Assembly (NCBI GenBank): GCA_019800895.1
Contig: JAHVKF010000002.1
Coordinates: forward strand, 434,001-498,000
Direction of reading: 5' to 3'
Origin: Halomonas denitrificans
GTDB taxonomy: Bacteria; Pseudomonadota; Gammaproteobacteria; Xanthomonadales; Wenzhouxiangellaceae
DNA length: 64,000 nt
Below are positions 22,139 to 35,742 of this stretch, piece by piece. The first letter of the stretch is position 1. The number at the start of each line of letters is the position of its first letter. The position numbers and the translations under genes were made by a program. The notes under the pieces were generated by a model. That model saw only the letters and a program-made list of their open reading frames with translations. It was not told where the DNA came from and ran no database searches.

Positions 22139-22621
22139 TCAACCATTCCGCGCCGGCGGGGCCTTCCGACCCATGCGCAGCAGCGCGACCCAATAGGCCG
22201 CCAGGGTGGCGACGTAGCCGATCAGCACCGGCCCGAACCACGGGGCGAACCAACGGGCGACGACCGTGAACAGTACGACCGCCACCACCAGCTTCATTGC
22301 CATCGCGCGGTAGAACGCGGCGACCATCCGGGCCGGTTCTCCGCTGGCGGCCGCCGCGCCGGCTCGCAGCGCGGCCAGCGCCGTCAGCACCAGGCCGATG
22401 CCGCCGCCGGCCATGCCGGCGAGGGCCGCGTCGCGACCGTAGACCACCGCCAGCACGACTGCGACGACGACGGAGAGCACCGCCTGGAGGCGGAGCAGCC
22501 AGACCGCGGTTCGGGCAAACTCTGCCCCATCGCCTGTCGCGATTCGACTGTCGGTCCGGCGGTCATGCTGATTGTCGTTCGACGAATCCGTCGACAAGGC
22601 GGTCCGGTCGTCCCCGACCAC
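22139..22621 (-). CDS. atpI: ATP synthase assembly protein AtpI
   Basis: Small polytopic membrane protein at the head of the operon, linked to assembly of the c ring or magnesium uptake. The 160-residue product starts at a GTG and has a polar N-terminal tail of about 38 residues, longer than usual, then four hydrophobic segments. It is the first gene of the operon by position and orientation. Sequence conservation in this family is low, so the call rests on context and topology. Confidence 0.85.
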   Translation of the reverse strand: MVGDDRTALSTDSSNDNQHDRRTDSRIATGDGAEFARTAVWLLRLQAVLSVVVAVVLAVVYGRDAALAGMAGGGIGLVLTALAALRAGAAAASGEPARMVAAFYRAMAMKLVVAVVLFTVVARWFAPWFGPVLIGYVATLAAYWVALLRMGRKAPPARNG

Positions 22622-22710
22622 GATGTTCCCGAGCGAGTCGCAGCAGCAGGCAGCGGCGGCGATCGGTCGGAGACCAGCGCGGTCTCAAAAGCGATCAACA
22701 AAGCCGGTGA

Positions 22711-22716
22711 AGTATA
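22711..22716 (-). promoter_or_regulatory. Predicted -10 box of the atp operon
   Basis: TATACT on the minus strand, about 90 bp upstream of the atpI start, in the only relatively AT-rich patch of the region. No clear -35 box is present. Confidence 0.4.
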
Positions 22717-22772
22717 GCAGTTTCGAAATCACGATGGGGCGACGACCCCGGTCGAAAACCGGTACCGGGAAC

Positions 22773-22793
22773 GACCCCGCGCGAGGCGGGGTC
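22773..22793 (-). terminator. GC-rich hairpin downstream of the ABC exporter operon
   Basis: Perfect 8-bp arms GACCCCGC (22773-22780) and GCGGGGTC (22786-22793) with a 5-nt loop, about 200 bp past the last exporter gene and upstream of the atp -10 box. There is no T-tract. Confidence 0.35.
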
Positions 22794-22989
22794 CCATCCG
22801 CGCCTTCTACCGGAACGGCGGGGCCGGCCGGTCGGCGGTCAGTCGCTGCCGGACGGCCTTCGAGACCGTCGGCCTCGAAGAGCACTCCACCCGGTCCGGT
22901 GACCCTGGCCAGGTACGGCCCCGCCTGGACTCCAAGCCCGGACGCCCGCCCCGCCCGATCCCGCGGGCGGTCGCGGGAACGCCTCGGCT

Positions 22990-24144
22990 TCAGGCGCGCA
23001 ACGCATCCACGATCGGCATCCGCGCGGCGCGCAGCGCCGGCCCCAGGCCGCCGACCAGGCCGATGACCAGCGCCAGCACCAGACCCTGCACCAGCAGGGC
23101 CGGCGTGACCGCGAAGGCGAACACCACCTGGGTGAAGCTCGAGAAATTCAGCGTCGAGACCGTCATGCCGTTGAACAGCAGCCAGGCCAGGGCCGCGCCG
23201 AGCAGGCCGCCGGCCAATGCCAGCAGCAGCGCCTCCACGATCACCGAGACCACGACCGCGAACGGCGCGAAGCCCAGCGCGCGAAGTGTTCCGATCTCGC
23301 GCGACCGCTCCGAGACCGCCGTGTACATGGTGTTGAGGGCCCCGAAGATGGCCCCGAGCGCCATCAGCACGGCCACGCCGTAGCCGACCACGGAAATGAA
23401 GGTCGATAGCGCCTCGGTCTGGCCGGCGCGATAGTCGGCCTCGCGCTGGACCAGGACCGACAGGCGCGGGTCGCTGGTCAGGTCGTCGCGAAAGGCTTCG
23501 AAGGCCGCCGGGTCGACCAGTTCGGCGAAGACCACCGAGTAGTTGTTGCCGCGGCGGTAGGCGGCCTGCATGACCGCTGCATCGGTCCAGAGCTCGGATC
23601 CGGCACCCCCGCCGGCCCGGAAGCGGCCGACGATGTCCCAGCGCTCGGAGCCGAGTTCGAGCACACCGCCGACGGCCAGGCCTTCGAAGGTCTCGGCCGC
23701 ACCGGCGCCGACGATGATTTCGCGCCGACCGGGCTCGAACATCCGCCCCTCGAGCAGCTCGAAGTCGCCGCGCAGCTCGTCGGCGTCTTCGCTGACGCCG
23801 CGGAAAGGAACGTTGGCCGAGGTGCCGGTGCTCTTCTTGAGCAGGTCGACCATGAAGTAGACCTCCGCCGACGCGCGCGCCAGCTGGGGCGCCTGGCGGA
23901 TCAGCCGCACCTGGTCGCCGCCGAGCCCCGAGTCGAGCTCCGAGCTCGAGCCGGAGCGCAGCACCACCACGTTCTCCTCGGCAGCTCCGCTGGCCAGCGT
24001 CTGCTCGAAGCCGCGCGCCATCGAAAGGACGGCGACCAGCACGGCGACCACGCCGGCCACCCCGACGACCGCGACCAGCGATGCACCCAGGCGATCCGGC
24101 AGGGAGCGCAGGTTGGCCCGTGTGATTTCGAGAATCTGGCGCAT
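22990..24144 (-). CDS. ABC transporter permease, FtsX/MacB type
   Basis: A 384-residue inner-membrane permease: an N-terminal transmembrane helix (about 18-42), a large periplasmic domain (about 45-255, MacB_PCD type), then three C-terminal membrane helices forming the FtsX domain with the SERSREIGTLRALGF coupling segment (about 297-311). This is the MacB/LolC architecture of mechanotransmission exporters. It is the last gene of a four-gene minus-strand unit (adaptor, ATPase, permease, permease) and starts 3 bp after its partner ends. The cargo is unknown. Confidence 0.86.
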   Translation of the reverse strand: MRQILEITRANLRSLPDRLGASLVAVVGVAGVVAVLVAVLSMARGFEQTLASGAAEENVVVLRSGSSSELDSGLGGDQVRLIRQAPQLARASAEVYFMVDLLKKSTGTSANVPFRGVSEDADELRGDFELLEGRMFEPGRREIIVGAGAAETFEGLAVGGVLELGSERWDIVGRFRAGGGAGSELWTDAAVMQAAYRRGNNYSVVFAELVDPAAFEAFRDDLTSDPRLSVLVQREADYRAGQTEALSTFISVVGYGVAVLMALGAIFGALNTMYTAVSERSREIGTLRALGFAPFAVVVSVIVEALLLALAGGLLGAALAWLLFNGMTVSTLNFSSFTQVVFAFAVTPALLVQGLVLALVIGLVGGLGPALRAARMPIVDALRA

Positions 24145-24147
24145 CGT

Positions 24148-25308
24148 CTATCTCCTTCCCATGGCGTCGGCGACCCGGAGCCGCGCAGCCTGCCAGGCCG
24201 GCAGCGCGCCGGTGACCAGGCCGAGCAGGACGGCCAGGACCAGACCCCAGGCCAGGGTACCGGTGCTGGCGGTCAGGCCCGGAAAGAACTGGGCCAGCGC
24301 CGTGCCGGCGCCGGCGACCGCCATGGCGCCGAGGGTCAGCCCGATCGCGCCCCCCAGCACGGCGACCGTCAGGCTTTCCGCCAGCACCATGGCGAGCACG
24401 CGTCGATCGCTGAAGCCGATCGTCTTGAGTACGGCCAGTTCGCCGGTCCGCTCCCGGACCGCCTGGGCCATCGTGTTGCCGGTGATCAACAGCAGGGTGA
24501 AGAACACGCAGCCCATGATCATCTGGACGATCAGGCCGATGTTTCCGAACTGGTTCGCGAAGCCCGCCGCCCAGCCGGCCTCGGTCGACGTCTTGGTCTC
24601 GGTCGGCGAGTTGGCGAAGCGCGCGTCGATCGCCGACGCCACGTCCTCGGCGCGGTCCGGATCGGCCACTTTCGTCACGATCCAGCCGATGAGATCGGTT
24701 CCGAAGGCCCGGGACTCGTTGAAATAGTCGTAGTGCATGAAGGCCTGCATCTCGTCGGCCTCGTTGCCGGAGCCGGTAAAGACGGCCTCGAGCGTGAATT
24801 CCCAGGCGTACTCGCCGCCCTGCTGCGGGTAGATGCTCGAGAAGAGCGGCACCGTGTCGCCGACCTCCCAGCCATACAGCTCGGCCATCGCGCGACCGAC
24901 CATCAGGCCCGTGCGATTCGCCAGCAGCGCCTCGCGCTGGTCCTCGGGCATTTCGTATTCGGGATAGATCGCCGCCATCCGCTCCAGCTCGGTGGGGAAC
25001 AGCCCGAACTGGGCCTTCGGGTCCTGGAAGTAGGCGCCGAACCAGGTGTAATGCGTGGCGTCGTCGACGCCCTCGAGACCGCGCACGCGCTGCACGTAGG
25101 CGACCGGCATCAGCTGGATGAACGACACCTTGTGCATGGTCACCAGGCGATCGGCGCCGGCCAGCTCGACCCCGACATTGAAGGCCCGGTTCAGCCCACC
25201 GAGCAGCGCGAACAGGACGAACGCGATGATCACCGAGGCGAGCGTGAACAGGGTGCGCAATTTCTTGCGCTTCAGGTTGCTCCAGACCAGTCGCAGCATG
25301 CCCATCAC
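24148..25308 (-). CDS. ABC transporter permease, FtsX/MacB type
   Basis: A 386-residue permease with the same plan as its neighbour: helix near 17-40, periplasmic domain (about 45-265), three C-terminal helices with ERTGELAVLKTIGFSDRRV. It overlaps the ATPase gene by 4 bp (ATGA). Two different permease genes next to one ATPase gene suggests a heterodimeric exporter like LolCE. The presence of a periplasmic adaptor instead suggests export across the envelope, as in DevBCA or MacAB systems. Confidence 0.86.
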   Translation of the reverse strand: MMGMLRLVWSNLKRKKLRTLFTLASVIIAFVLFALLGGLNRAFNVGVELAGADRLVTMHKVSFIQLMPVAYVQRVRGLEGVDDATHYTWFGAYFQDPKAQFGLFPTELERMAAIYPEYEMPEDQREALLANRTGLMVGRAMAELYGWEVGDTVPLFSSIYPQQGGEYAWEFTLEAVFTGSGNEADEMQAFMHYDYFNESRAFGTDLIGWIVTKVADPDRAEDVASAIDARFANSPTETKTSTEAGWAAGFANQFGNIGLIVQMIMGCVFFTLLLITGNTMAQAVRERTGELAVLKTIGFSDRRVLAMVLAESLTVAVLGGAIGLTLGAMAVAGAGTALAQFFPGLTASTGTLAWGLVLAVLLGLVTGALPAWQAARLRVADAMGRR

Positions 25309-25988
25309 GCGGTCTCCAGCAGGCGGCCCTTGTCCATCTGCACGCGACGTCCGGCCCGTTCCGCGGCGGCCGGATCGTGCGTGACCATCAGGATCGTCTT
25401 GCCGTGCCGCTCGTTCAGGGTGTTCAGGAGGTCGAGGATCTCCTCGGCGGTGGCGCGGTCGAGGTCGCCGGTCGGCTCATCGGCCAACAGGACGTCCGGG
25501 TCCGACACGATGGCGCGGGCGATCGCCACGCGCTGCTCCTGGCCTCCGGACAGCTCGCGCGGCAGGTGCCTGGCACGCTCGGACAGGCCGACGATGTCCA
25601 GCGCGGTGCGGGCCCGCTCGTGGCGCTCGCTTGCCGACATCTTCTTCAGCAACAGGGGCAGCTCGACGTTGCGCTGCGCGTTGAGCATCGGCATCAGGTT
25701 GTAGAACTGGAAGATGAACCCGACGTGGCCGGCGCGCCAGCGGGCCAGGGCACGCGAGCCGAGCCGGTCGATCCTCTGGCCGTTGACCTCGACGGTGCCC
25801 GAGGTCGGCTGATCCAGGCCGCCGATCAGGTTCAGCAGGGTGGTCTTGCCCGAGCCCGAGGGCCCCATCAGCGCGCAGAACTCGCCCGGGGCGATCTCGA
25901 GGCTCAGTTCGTGCAGCACCTCGACGCGCTCACGCCCCTTGCGGTAGTTCTTGACCACGTCGGTCAGTCGTACGATGGCTTCGGTCAT
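25305..25988 (-). CDS. ABC transporter ATP-binding protein, MacB/LolD family
   Basis: A 227-residue ATPase with Walker A GPSGSGKT (42-49), the signature LSGGQEQR, Walker [13 protein letters not shown] and the H-loop TH. It powers the two FtsX-type permeases. The ATG at 25988 is chosen because the product then begins MTEAIVRL in normal family style; a longer frame upstream has no homology-like sequence. It lies 103 bp after the adaptor gene. Confidence 0.92.
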   Translation of the reverse strand: MTEAIVRLTDVVKNYRKGRERVEVLHELSLEIAPGEFCALMGPSGSGKTTLLNLIGGLDQPTSGTVEVNGQRIDRLGSRALARWRAGHVGFIFQFYNLMPMLNAQRNVELPLLLKKMSASERHERARTALDIVGLSERARHLPRELSGGQEQRVAIARAIVSDPDVLLADEPTGDLDRATAEEILDLLNTLNERHGKTILMVTHDPAAAERAGRRVQMDKGRLLETA

Positions 25989-26091
25989 GTCAAACGGCTC
26001 CGTGGTTGGGTCCGGGCATCGCCGCCGGGCGACTCCGGGGCGATCGTGTCCTTTCGCTGCGGGCGAAGGGGAGAAACGCGCAGGCGGATGG

Positions 26092-27363
26092 TCACCGGCG
26101 CAGCTCGACGCGGGCGCCGTCGGCGAGGCCTTCGGTCGAGGCGTCGGCAACGATCCGGTCGCTGGCCGCCAGACCGCCGAGAACGATCACGCGATCGTCC
26201 AGGGTCGCCCCGGTCCGCACCGCGCGACGCTCGACCGCGTCGCCGTCGATCCGCCAGACATAGCGACGGTCGCCGGCCTCGAACACCGCCGAGGCCGGCA
26301 GCGACCAGGACGAGATCGGTCGACCCGGAACGGCGAGGCCGTCACCGCCGCCCGCCTCCGCTTCCTCCGGCTGCAGGAAGCGCACGCTGATGCCCATGTC
26401 CGGCAGGATTCTCGGGTCGCGCTCGAGGAAACCGATGCGGACCCGAACGGTCGCCTTCTGGCGATCGGCGGCAGGCACTACCGTTGTGACTTCGGCCGGG
26501 ATCTCGAGGTCCGGATAGGCATCCAGGCGAGCCGTCACCGGCTGGCCGGCGCGCACCCGGTCGATGTAGCTCTCGTTGACGTCGACTTCGATTTCCAGCG
26601 AGTCCATGTCGACGATGGTGCAGATTCCGGTGCGCGTGAACCCGCCGCCGGCCGAGATCGGCGACACCATCTCGCCGGCCTGCGCGGCGCGCGCGATCAC
26701 GATGCCGCCGAACGGGGCGCGCACGGTCAACTCGTCGATCCGCTGCTCCTGGACCGCGACTTCCCGGCGCGCGACCCGAACCTGTTCGCGTCCACTGGAG
26801 AGGCGGGCTTCGAGACTGCGCAGTTCCGTTTCGGCCCGGTCCAGGTCGGCCTGGCTGGCCAGGTTGCGGTCGTTGAGCTCCCGCTGGCGGCCCAGCGTGC
26901 GGCGGGCGTCGTCGCGCAGGACCTCGAGTTCGGTCAGGGCGGCTTCGGCGGCGCGCAATCGCGCCCGCGACAGCGCCAACTGGGCCTGTTCCGTGGCATC
27001 GTCGAGGCGGGCGAGCACCTGGCCGGCCTCGACCCGCATGCCCTCCTCGACGTCGACTTCGACCAGCTTGCCGGTGACCTCCGCGGCCACGGTCGCCTGG
27101 CGGCGTGCGACGACGTAGCCCGACGCGTCCAGCACGCTCGCGCGCACCGCGCCGTCGGCCGCTTCGATCGGCTCCGGGCGGACGACGTCGACCGGCACCG
27201 GACCCGGCCGCAGCCACCACCAGGCCGCCACCGCGATCAGGACGACGACGACGAGCGCGACAAGCCAGTGTCCCCAGCGCCGATCTTCCTGCACGGCACG
27301 CTGCCCATCGTCGATCCGCAGGCGGTCGATCTTCTCGTCGATCTGTCGTTCGGCGTCGGCCAC
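26092..27363 (-). CDS. Periplasmic adaptor (HlyD/RND-MFP family) of an ABC exporter
   Basis: A 423-residue membrane-fusion protein: cytoplasmic tail, one transmembrane helix (about 31-52), biotinyl-lipoyl halves (GKLVEVDVEEGMRVEAGQVLARLD and APFGGIVIARAAQAGEMV), a coiled coil (about 125-195), beta-barrel and membrane-proximal domains. It would link the ABC permeases to an outer-membrane channel, none of which is encoded nearby. It starts with GTG after a GGGAG ribosome site and heads the four-gene unit. Confidence 0.88.
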   Translation of the reverse strand: MADAERQIDEKIDRLRIDDGQRAVQEDRRWGHWLVALVVVVLIAVAAWWWLRPGPVPVDVVRPEPIEAADGAVRASVLDASGYVVARRQATVAAEVTGKLVEVDVEEGMRVEAGQVLARLDDATEQAQLALSRARLRAAEAALTELEVLRDDARRTLGRQRELNDRNLASQADLDRAETELRSLEARLSSGREQVRVARREVAVQEQRIDELTVRAPFGGIVIARAAQAGEMVSPISAGGGFTRTGICTIVDMDSLEIEVDVNESYIDRVRAGQPVTARLDAYPDLEIPAEVTTVVPAADRQKATVRVRIGFLERDPRILPDMGISVRFLQPEEAEAGGGDGLAVPGRPISSWSLPASAVFEAGDRRYVWRIDGDAVERRAVRTGATLDDRVIVLGGLAASDRIVADASTEGLADGARVELRR

Positions 27364-27482
27364 GCGCTGCGCTCCCTGCAGGTGATCGTTACTCGGATGG
27401 CCACCGACTATAGCCGTCGGGCCGGGCGGGCACCAGTGACGGTTGTCATGGCCCGGCGCCCCGTTCCGCAGTCAGCGTGCAG

Positions 27483-27523
27483 TGTAAAGTCAACTTGACA
27501 TTTTGTAAAGCTGGCTTTACATT
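27483..27523 (+). promoter_or_regulatory. Strong promoter overlapped by two tandem operators
   Basis: A -35 TTGACA (27495-27500) and -10 TACATT (27518-27523) are spaced by exactly 17 bp. Two 18-bp dyads overlap it: TGTAAAGTCAACTTGACA (27483-27500, 7 of 8 arm bases paired) and TGTAAAGCTGGCTTTACA (27504-27521, perfect 8-bp arms). Their centres are 21 bp apart, two helix turns. They are probably bound by the Xre-type regulator encoded by the second gene of the unit, as an autorepressor. Confidence 0.8.
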
Positions 27524-27561
27524 GGTTTCAAGCCTTCGACACCCACTACAGGAGAGCGACC

Positions 27562-28020
27562 ATGCACGACCTGTCCTTCAACGAGAAAAGCGCCTGGGGC
27601 ACCCTGATCGCATTGCTGGTGCTCGGCGCGCTGTACTTTTCCTCGGTCATCAACCTGTGGCGGGCCGACTCGCTCGACCTGCCCGCCGTGTTCGGGCTCG
27701 GCGTCGGCTTCACGATCCTGCTGACCGCCACGCTGATCGCCTACCACGTGCTGGTCGCGATCCTCTCCAAGCCCGAAGACGACGACGAACGCGACCGCGT
27801 CATCGGCTGGCGAGCGGGCAACATCGGCGGCCTGGTGCTCGGCATCAGCGTCATGATCGTGGTCCTGCACATCGTGATCGGCGGGGTGATCGGGCGCGGC
27901 TTCATGCACGAGTTCTCGTCGTCGCCGGCGCTGATCTCGGTCGCGCTGATCGCCGCCCTGTGGCTTTCGACCGTGATCGAACTCGCCCTGACGGCCCAGT
28001 ACTATCGCCAGGGCCTCTGA
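27562..28020 (+). CDS. Small four-helix membrane protein, co-transcribed with an Xre regulator
   Basis: A 152-residue inner-membrane protein with four hydrophobic segments (about 14-32, 45-68, 89-110, 121-142) and a charged cytoplasmic loop KPEDDDERDR (about 70-79). It looks like the DUF2178-type membrane proteins that often precede small Xre regulators, but I assign this only by topology and context. The ATG has a GGAG ribosome site. Its stop overlaps the next start (TGATG), so translation is coupled. The function is unknown. Confidence 0.72.
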   Translation: MHDLSFNEKSAWGTLIALLVLGALYFSSVINLWRADSLDLPAVFGLGVGFTILLTATLIAYHVLVAILSKPEDDDERDRVIGWRAGNIGGLVLGISVMIVVLHIVIGGVIGRGFMHEFSSSPALISVALIAALWLSTVIELALTAQYYRQGL

Positions 28021-28229
28021 TGGGCAATCTCATCGTCAACCGGGTCCGTGAACTGCGGACGTCGGCCGGGATGACCCAGCAGGCGCTGGCCGACGCGGTC
28101 GGCGTCTCGCGTCAGACGATCAACGCGATCGAGACCGGTCGCTACATGCCGTCGCTGGAGGTCGCATTGAAGATCGCCGGGACCTTCGAGGCGCCGACCG
28201 ACGAGGTCTTCCGCCTGCGCGTCGACTGA
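28020..28229 (+). CDS. Small Xre-family transcriptional regulator
   Basis: A 69-residue protein that is a single helix-turn-helix domain. The recognition region is GMTQQALADAVGVSRQTINA (17-36), followed by IETGRYMPSLEVALKIA and a short FRLRVD tail. It is of the minimal type found next to small membrane proteins. It likely binds the TGTAAAG dyads over the shared promoter and represses its own unit (inference). Confidence 0.88.
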   Translation: MGNLIVNRVRELRTSAGMTQQALADAVGVSRQTINAIETGRYMPSLEVALKIAGTFEAPTDEVFRLRVD

Positions 28230-28310
28230 GCCGCCGAGCCCGTCCGGCGCATCGCACCCCCGGTGTCGCTCGCTTATAGTCCGATCTGGTTTCCTTCCCG
28301 GAGTTCGACC

Positions 28311-29162
28311 ATGTCCGAGACCTTCCACGGCGTGACCGTCGTGGTCACCGGCGCATCGATGGGCGTCGGCGCGGCCACCGCCCGGGCGTTCGCGGAGCGC
28401 GGCGCCAACCTGGTCCTGATCGCCCGCGGCGAGGAGAAGCTGCGTGCCCTGGACGGCGAGCTGGGAATCGGCGACCGGGTCCTGGTCGCGCCGATGGACG
28501 TCACGGACCTGGACGCTTTCGCCCGGCTGCTCGCCGAGACCGAACGGCGCTTCGGCTCGGTCGACGTGCTGATCAACAATGCCGGCTATCACGCGCGCGG
28601 CCCCGTCGACACGGTCGAGGCGGAGGAGCTCGGCAGGATGGTCGACGTCAACCTCAAGGCGCCGATCATGGCGACCCGGCTGGCGCTGCCCTATCTCCGA
28701 CGCGCACGACGACCCGCGGTGATCAACGTCGCTTCGCTGGCCGGCCGAACTCCGGTGCCGGGCTCGGCGACCTACTCGGCGACCAAGTTCGGCCTGCGCG
28801 CCTTCGGCCTGGCGCTGTTCGAGGAGCTGCGCGGCCGGGACGACGACGATGGGCGCGGCCATCGCATCAAGATCGCCAGCGTGTCGCCGGGCCCGATCGA
28901 CACCGGGTTCATCATGGACGACATCGACCGCGTCACCGACCTGACCTTTTCGCAGCCGATCGTCACCGCCGACCAGGTCGCCGAGGAAATCGTCGCCCTG
29001 GTCGACAACGCGACCCTGGACCGTCCGATGCCGCGCGTCAGCGGCTACCTGACGACCGTCTCCTACCTGTTCCCGCGGATCGGCCGTGCACTGCGCCCGC
29101 TCCTGGAGCGCAAGGGCCGACGGACCAAGCAGCGGCTGAAACGAGAACGCGGCGAGCGCTGA
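28311..29162 (+). CDS. Short-chain dehydrogenase/reductase
   Basis: A 283-residue NAD(P)-dependent oxidoreductase of the classical SDR type. The cofactor motif TGASMGVG is near 13-20, the NAG motif NNAGYHARG near 87, catalytic Ser in NVASLAGRTP (about 145), and the YxxxK pair in YSATK (about 158-162). The basic C-terminal extension RKGRRTKQRLKRERGER is unusual and could touch membrane or nucleic acid. The ATG at 28311 is preferred to an upstream GTG at 28263. A TATAGT box lies about 35 bp upstream. The substrate is unknown. Confidence 0.86.
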   Translation: MSETFHGVTVVVTGASMGVGAATARAFAERGANLVLIARGEEKLRALDGELGIGDRVLVAPMDVTDLDAFARLLAETERRFGSVDVLINNAGYHARGPVDTVEAEELGRMVDVNLKAPIMATRLALPYLRRARRPAVINVASLAGRTPVPGSATYSATKFGLRAFGLALFEELRGRDDDDGRGHRIKIASVSPGPIDTGFIMDDIDRVTDLTFSQPIVTADQVAEEIVALVDNATLDRPMPRVSGYLTTVSYLFPRIGRALRPLLERKGRRTKQRLKRERGER

Positions 29163-29182
29163 CCGAGCCGCTCGCCGCTTGC

Positions 29183-29207
29183 CTCCGGGGCCAGGCCGGC
29201 CCCGGAG
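29183..29207 (+). terminator. Hairpin between the convergent SDR and subtilase genes
   Basis: Perfect 10-bp arms CTCCGGGGCC (29183-29192) and GGCCCCGGAG (29198-29207) with a 5-nt loop. It lies 20 bp after the SDR stop and 4 bp before the subtilase stop on the other strand. It is followed on the plus strand by CTTT. It can serve both directions. Confidence 0.55.
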
Positions 29208-29210
29208 CTT

Positions 29211-31589
<2,379 letters not shown>

Positions 31590-31663
31590 GGGGGACCTCG
31601 TTGGGGAGTCGTTTTCGATTCCCTCCTAGGAGACCCGAACACACGGCGCCGCTCCATCGTGCG

Positions 31664-31695
31664 GTTCCCTCAGCCAGGCGGGGGGAAATCCCTCA
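31664..31695 (-). promoter_or_regulatory. Two-site element upstream of subtilase 1
   Basis: On the plus strand GGGGAAATCCCTCA (31682-31695) and TTCCCTC (31665-31671) repeat with a 23-bp period. They lie about 76-106 bp upstream of the ATG. The distal site matches the elements of the other two proteases; the proximal one is a half match. Confidence 0.6.
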
Positions 31696-31707
31696 TCCGC
31701 GGGCACG

Positions 31708-31738
31708 AAAAAGGCCGGTCTCCCGAGAGAGACCGGCC
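31708..31738 (-). terminator. Rho-independent terminator of subtilase 2
   Basis: Perfect 10-bp arms GGCCGGTCTC (31713-31722) and GAGACCGGCC (31729-31738), 6-nt loop, then TTTTT on the minus strand (31712-31708). It lies 46 bp past the stop. Confidence 0.9.
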
Positions 31739-31784
31739 GGAAACCGGGCAAGGGAGAGCCCGGCACTGCAGCGGAACGCTGCGA

Positions 31785-34250
<2,466 letters not shown>

Positions 34251-34314
34251 GGTGATTCTCCTGAAGCAGGGGGATGACGCGATCAGGCTAGGTCGATCGG
34301 GCCCGGTTCTCGAT

Positions 34315-34351
34315 CCGGGAAGTCCCCCAGGGCGACCGGGGAAAACCCCCA
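34315..34351 (-). promoter_or_regulatory. Two-site element upstream of subtilase 2 (divergent version)
   Basis: On the plus strand CCGGGAAGTCCCCCA (34315-34329) and CCGGGGAAAACCCCCA (34336-34351), spaced by 21-22 bp. They lie about 70-100 bp upstream of the ATG. They are related to the elements of subtilases 1 and 3 but with C for T in the CCCTC part. Confidence 0.5.
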
Positions 34352-34369
34352 CGGGTGGTTCGGCCGTAC

Positions 34370-34402
34370 AAAAAAAAGGCCGGCCCCCGGGGGAGGCCGG
34401 CC
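34370..34402 (-). terminator. Rho-independent terminator of subtilase 3
   Basis: Arms GGCCGGCC (34378-34385) and GGCCGGCC (34395-34402) around a GC-rich centre, followed on the minus strand by a run of seven or eight T (34377 downwards). It lies about 50 bp past the stop and overlaps the upstream region of subtilase 2. Confidence 0.9.
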
Positions 34403-34446
34403 ACGTTCCGGGCAAGAGAGAGAACCCGGAGCCCTACTGTCGATGC

Positions 34447-35742
34447 GCGATCAGTCGGCCTGGCGGTACCGATCGAGGAAGTTGACCTTGGCGAACGCGT
34501 AGCCGGCGCGGCTGACCGCGTCGACCGGCGCGAAGCGCGCCTTGATCGTCGGCTGCAGGTCGAAGGGACCCTGCTCCAGCGAGAAGCGCGCGGCCATGAG
34601 CTGCAGGTCCAGCGCCAGCTGCACGTGACCCCGGAAGCCGTCCGGCACCGCGCCGTCGTCTTCCAGCGCGATCCGCTCGCCGCCGAACTCGACCGTGATC
34701 GGATCGTTGCCCAGGCTCGCCTCGACGGCCGCCGCCTCGGCCTGCAGGCCCAGCGACTGGACCAGCGCATAGGCCAGCTCGGCGCGCAGCACCTGGCCGG
34801 ACGGATCGAACACACCGTTGTCGTCGGTCAGCACGATCGGGTCCTGCACCTGCGTGGTGTCCTTCAGGCCACCGCCGCGAACGGCGCCGGCCTCGGCCGC
34901 GGCCAGGTCCAGGCCCAGCACGTCGACGAAGCTGTCGCTGCCGTCGGTCGGACGGAACTGGCGCAGGCCCGCACCCATGGTCAGGTACTCGGCCAGCTCG
35001 GCACGGGTGATCGACTGATCGGGTTCGAACGTGCCGCCGGCGCGGCTGTCGGCCAGCCGGTTCGCCACGGCGAACTCGATGAAGCCCTGCGCCGGATGAC
35101 CGGCCACGTCGGTCAGGCCGGTGAAGCCGTCGACGCGCATGAAGTCCACGTCGGCCTCGACCGTGCCCGGCAGCGCGGTGCCGTTGGTCACGCCCAGCGG
35201 ATCCAGCGCCACGCCGGACACGGAGCCGATGCCCCGCACCGTGATGGTCCAGTCGCCCGGCACCGCCGGCGCCGTGACCGCGATCGACGGCCCGAGCAGC
35301 GGCAGCGAGATCGACGAACCGTAGCGGTTGCCGTTCGGGTCGGTCAGCACCAGGGCGACCGTGTTGTCCGAGACGTTCGCGCTGGCGATCACCGTCGACA
35401 GGCCCGGCTCGACCGTGAAGGTCTCCGTGTCCGGCTCCAGGATCGGGTCGAAGAACAGCGAGAAGTCCGGACCTTCGATCCGGCTCTGCTGGACGTTGGC
35501 GTTGAACGCGCGGTCCAGGTTGACCGTCAGGCCGTAGTCGGCGCGTGCACCGGCGGCCATCGCCACGGCGGCGTAGGCGTTGACCATGCCCGCACCCACT
35601 TCCCAGCCCTCGCGGCCCGGGATGTTGGTCGCGGTGGCCTCGAGGATCTCGATGACCTCCGACCAGTGCAGGCTCGGGTTCGCCTCGAGCATCAGCGCCA
35701 CCACGCCGGCCACGTGCGGCGCCGCCATCGACGTGCCGCTCA
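34447..35742 (-). repeat. 1,296-bp identical segment, copy in subtilase 3
   Basis: Second copy of the segment described at 31781-33076. Its upstream edge falls inside the codons for the catalytic-serine motif and its downstream edge is 4 bp after the stop. Sequence on either side is related but clearly diverged. Confidence 0.9.

Larger units (their letters stand above)
22622..22989. other. Intergenic region between the ABC exporter genes and the atp operon
   Basis: About 370 bp with no credible gene. It holds a GC-rich hairpin, a -10-like box for the atp operon and otherwise plain GC-rich sequence. No repeat of the purine-rich family is present. Confidence 0.6.
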
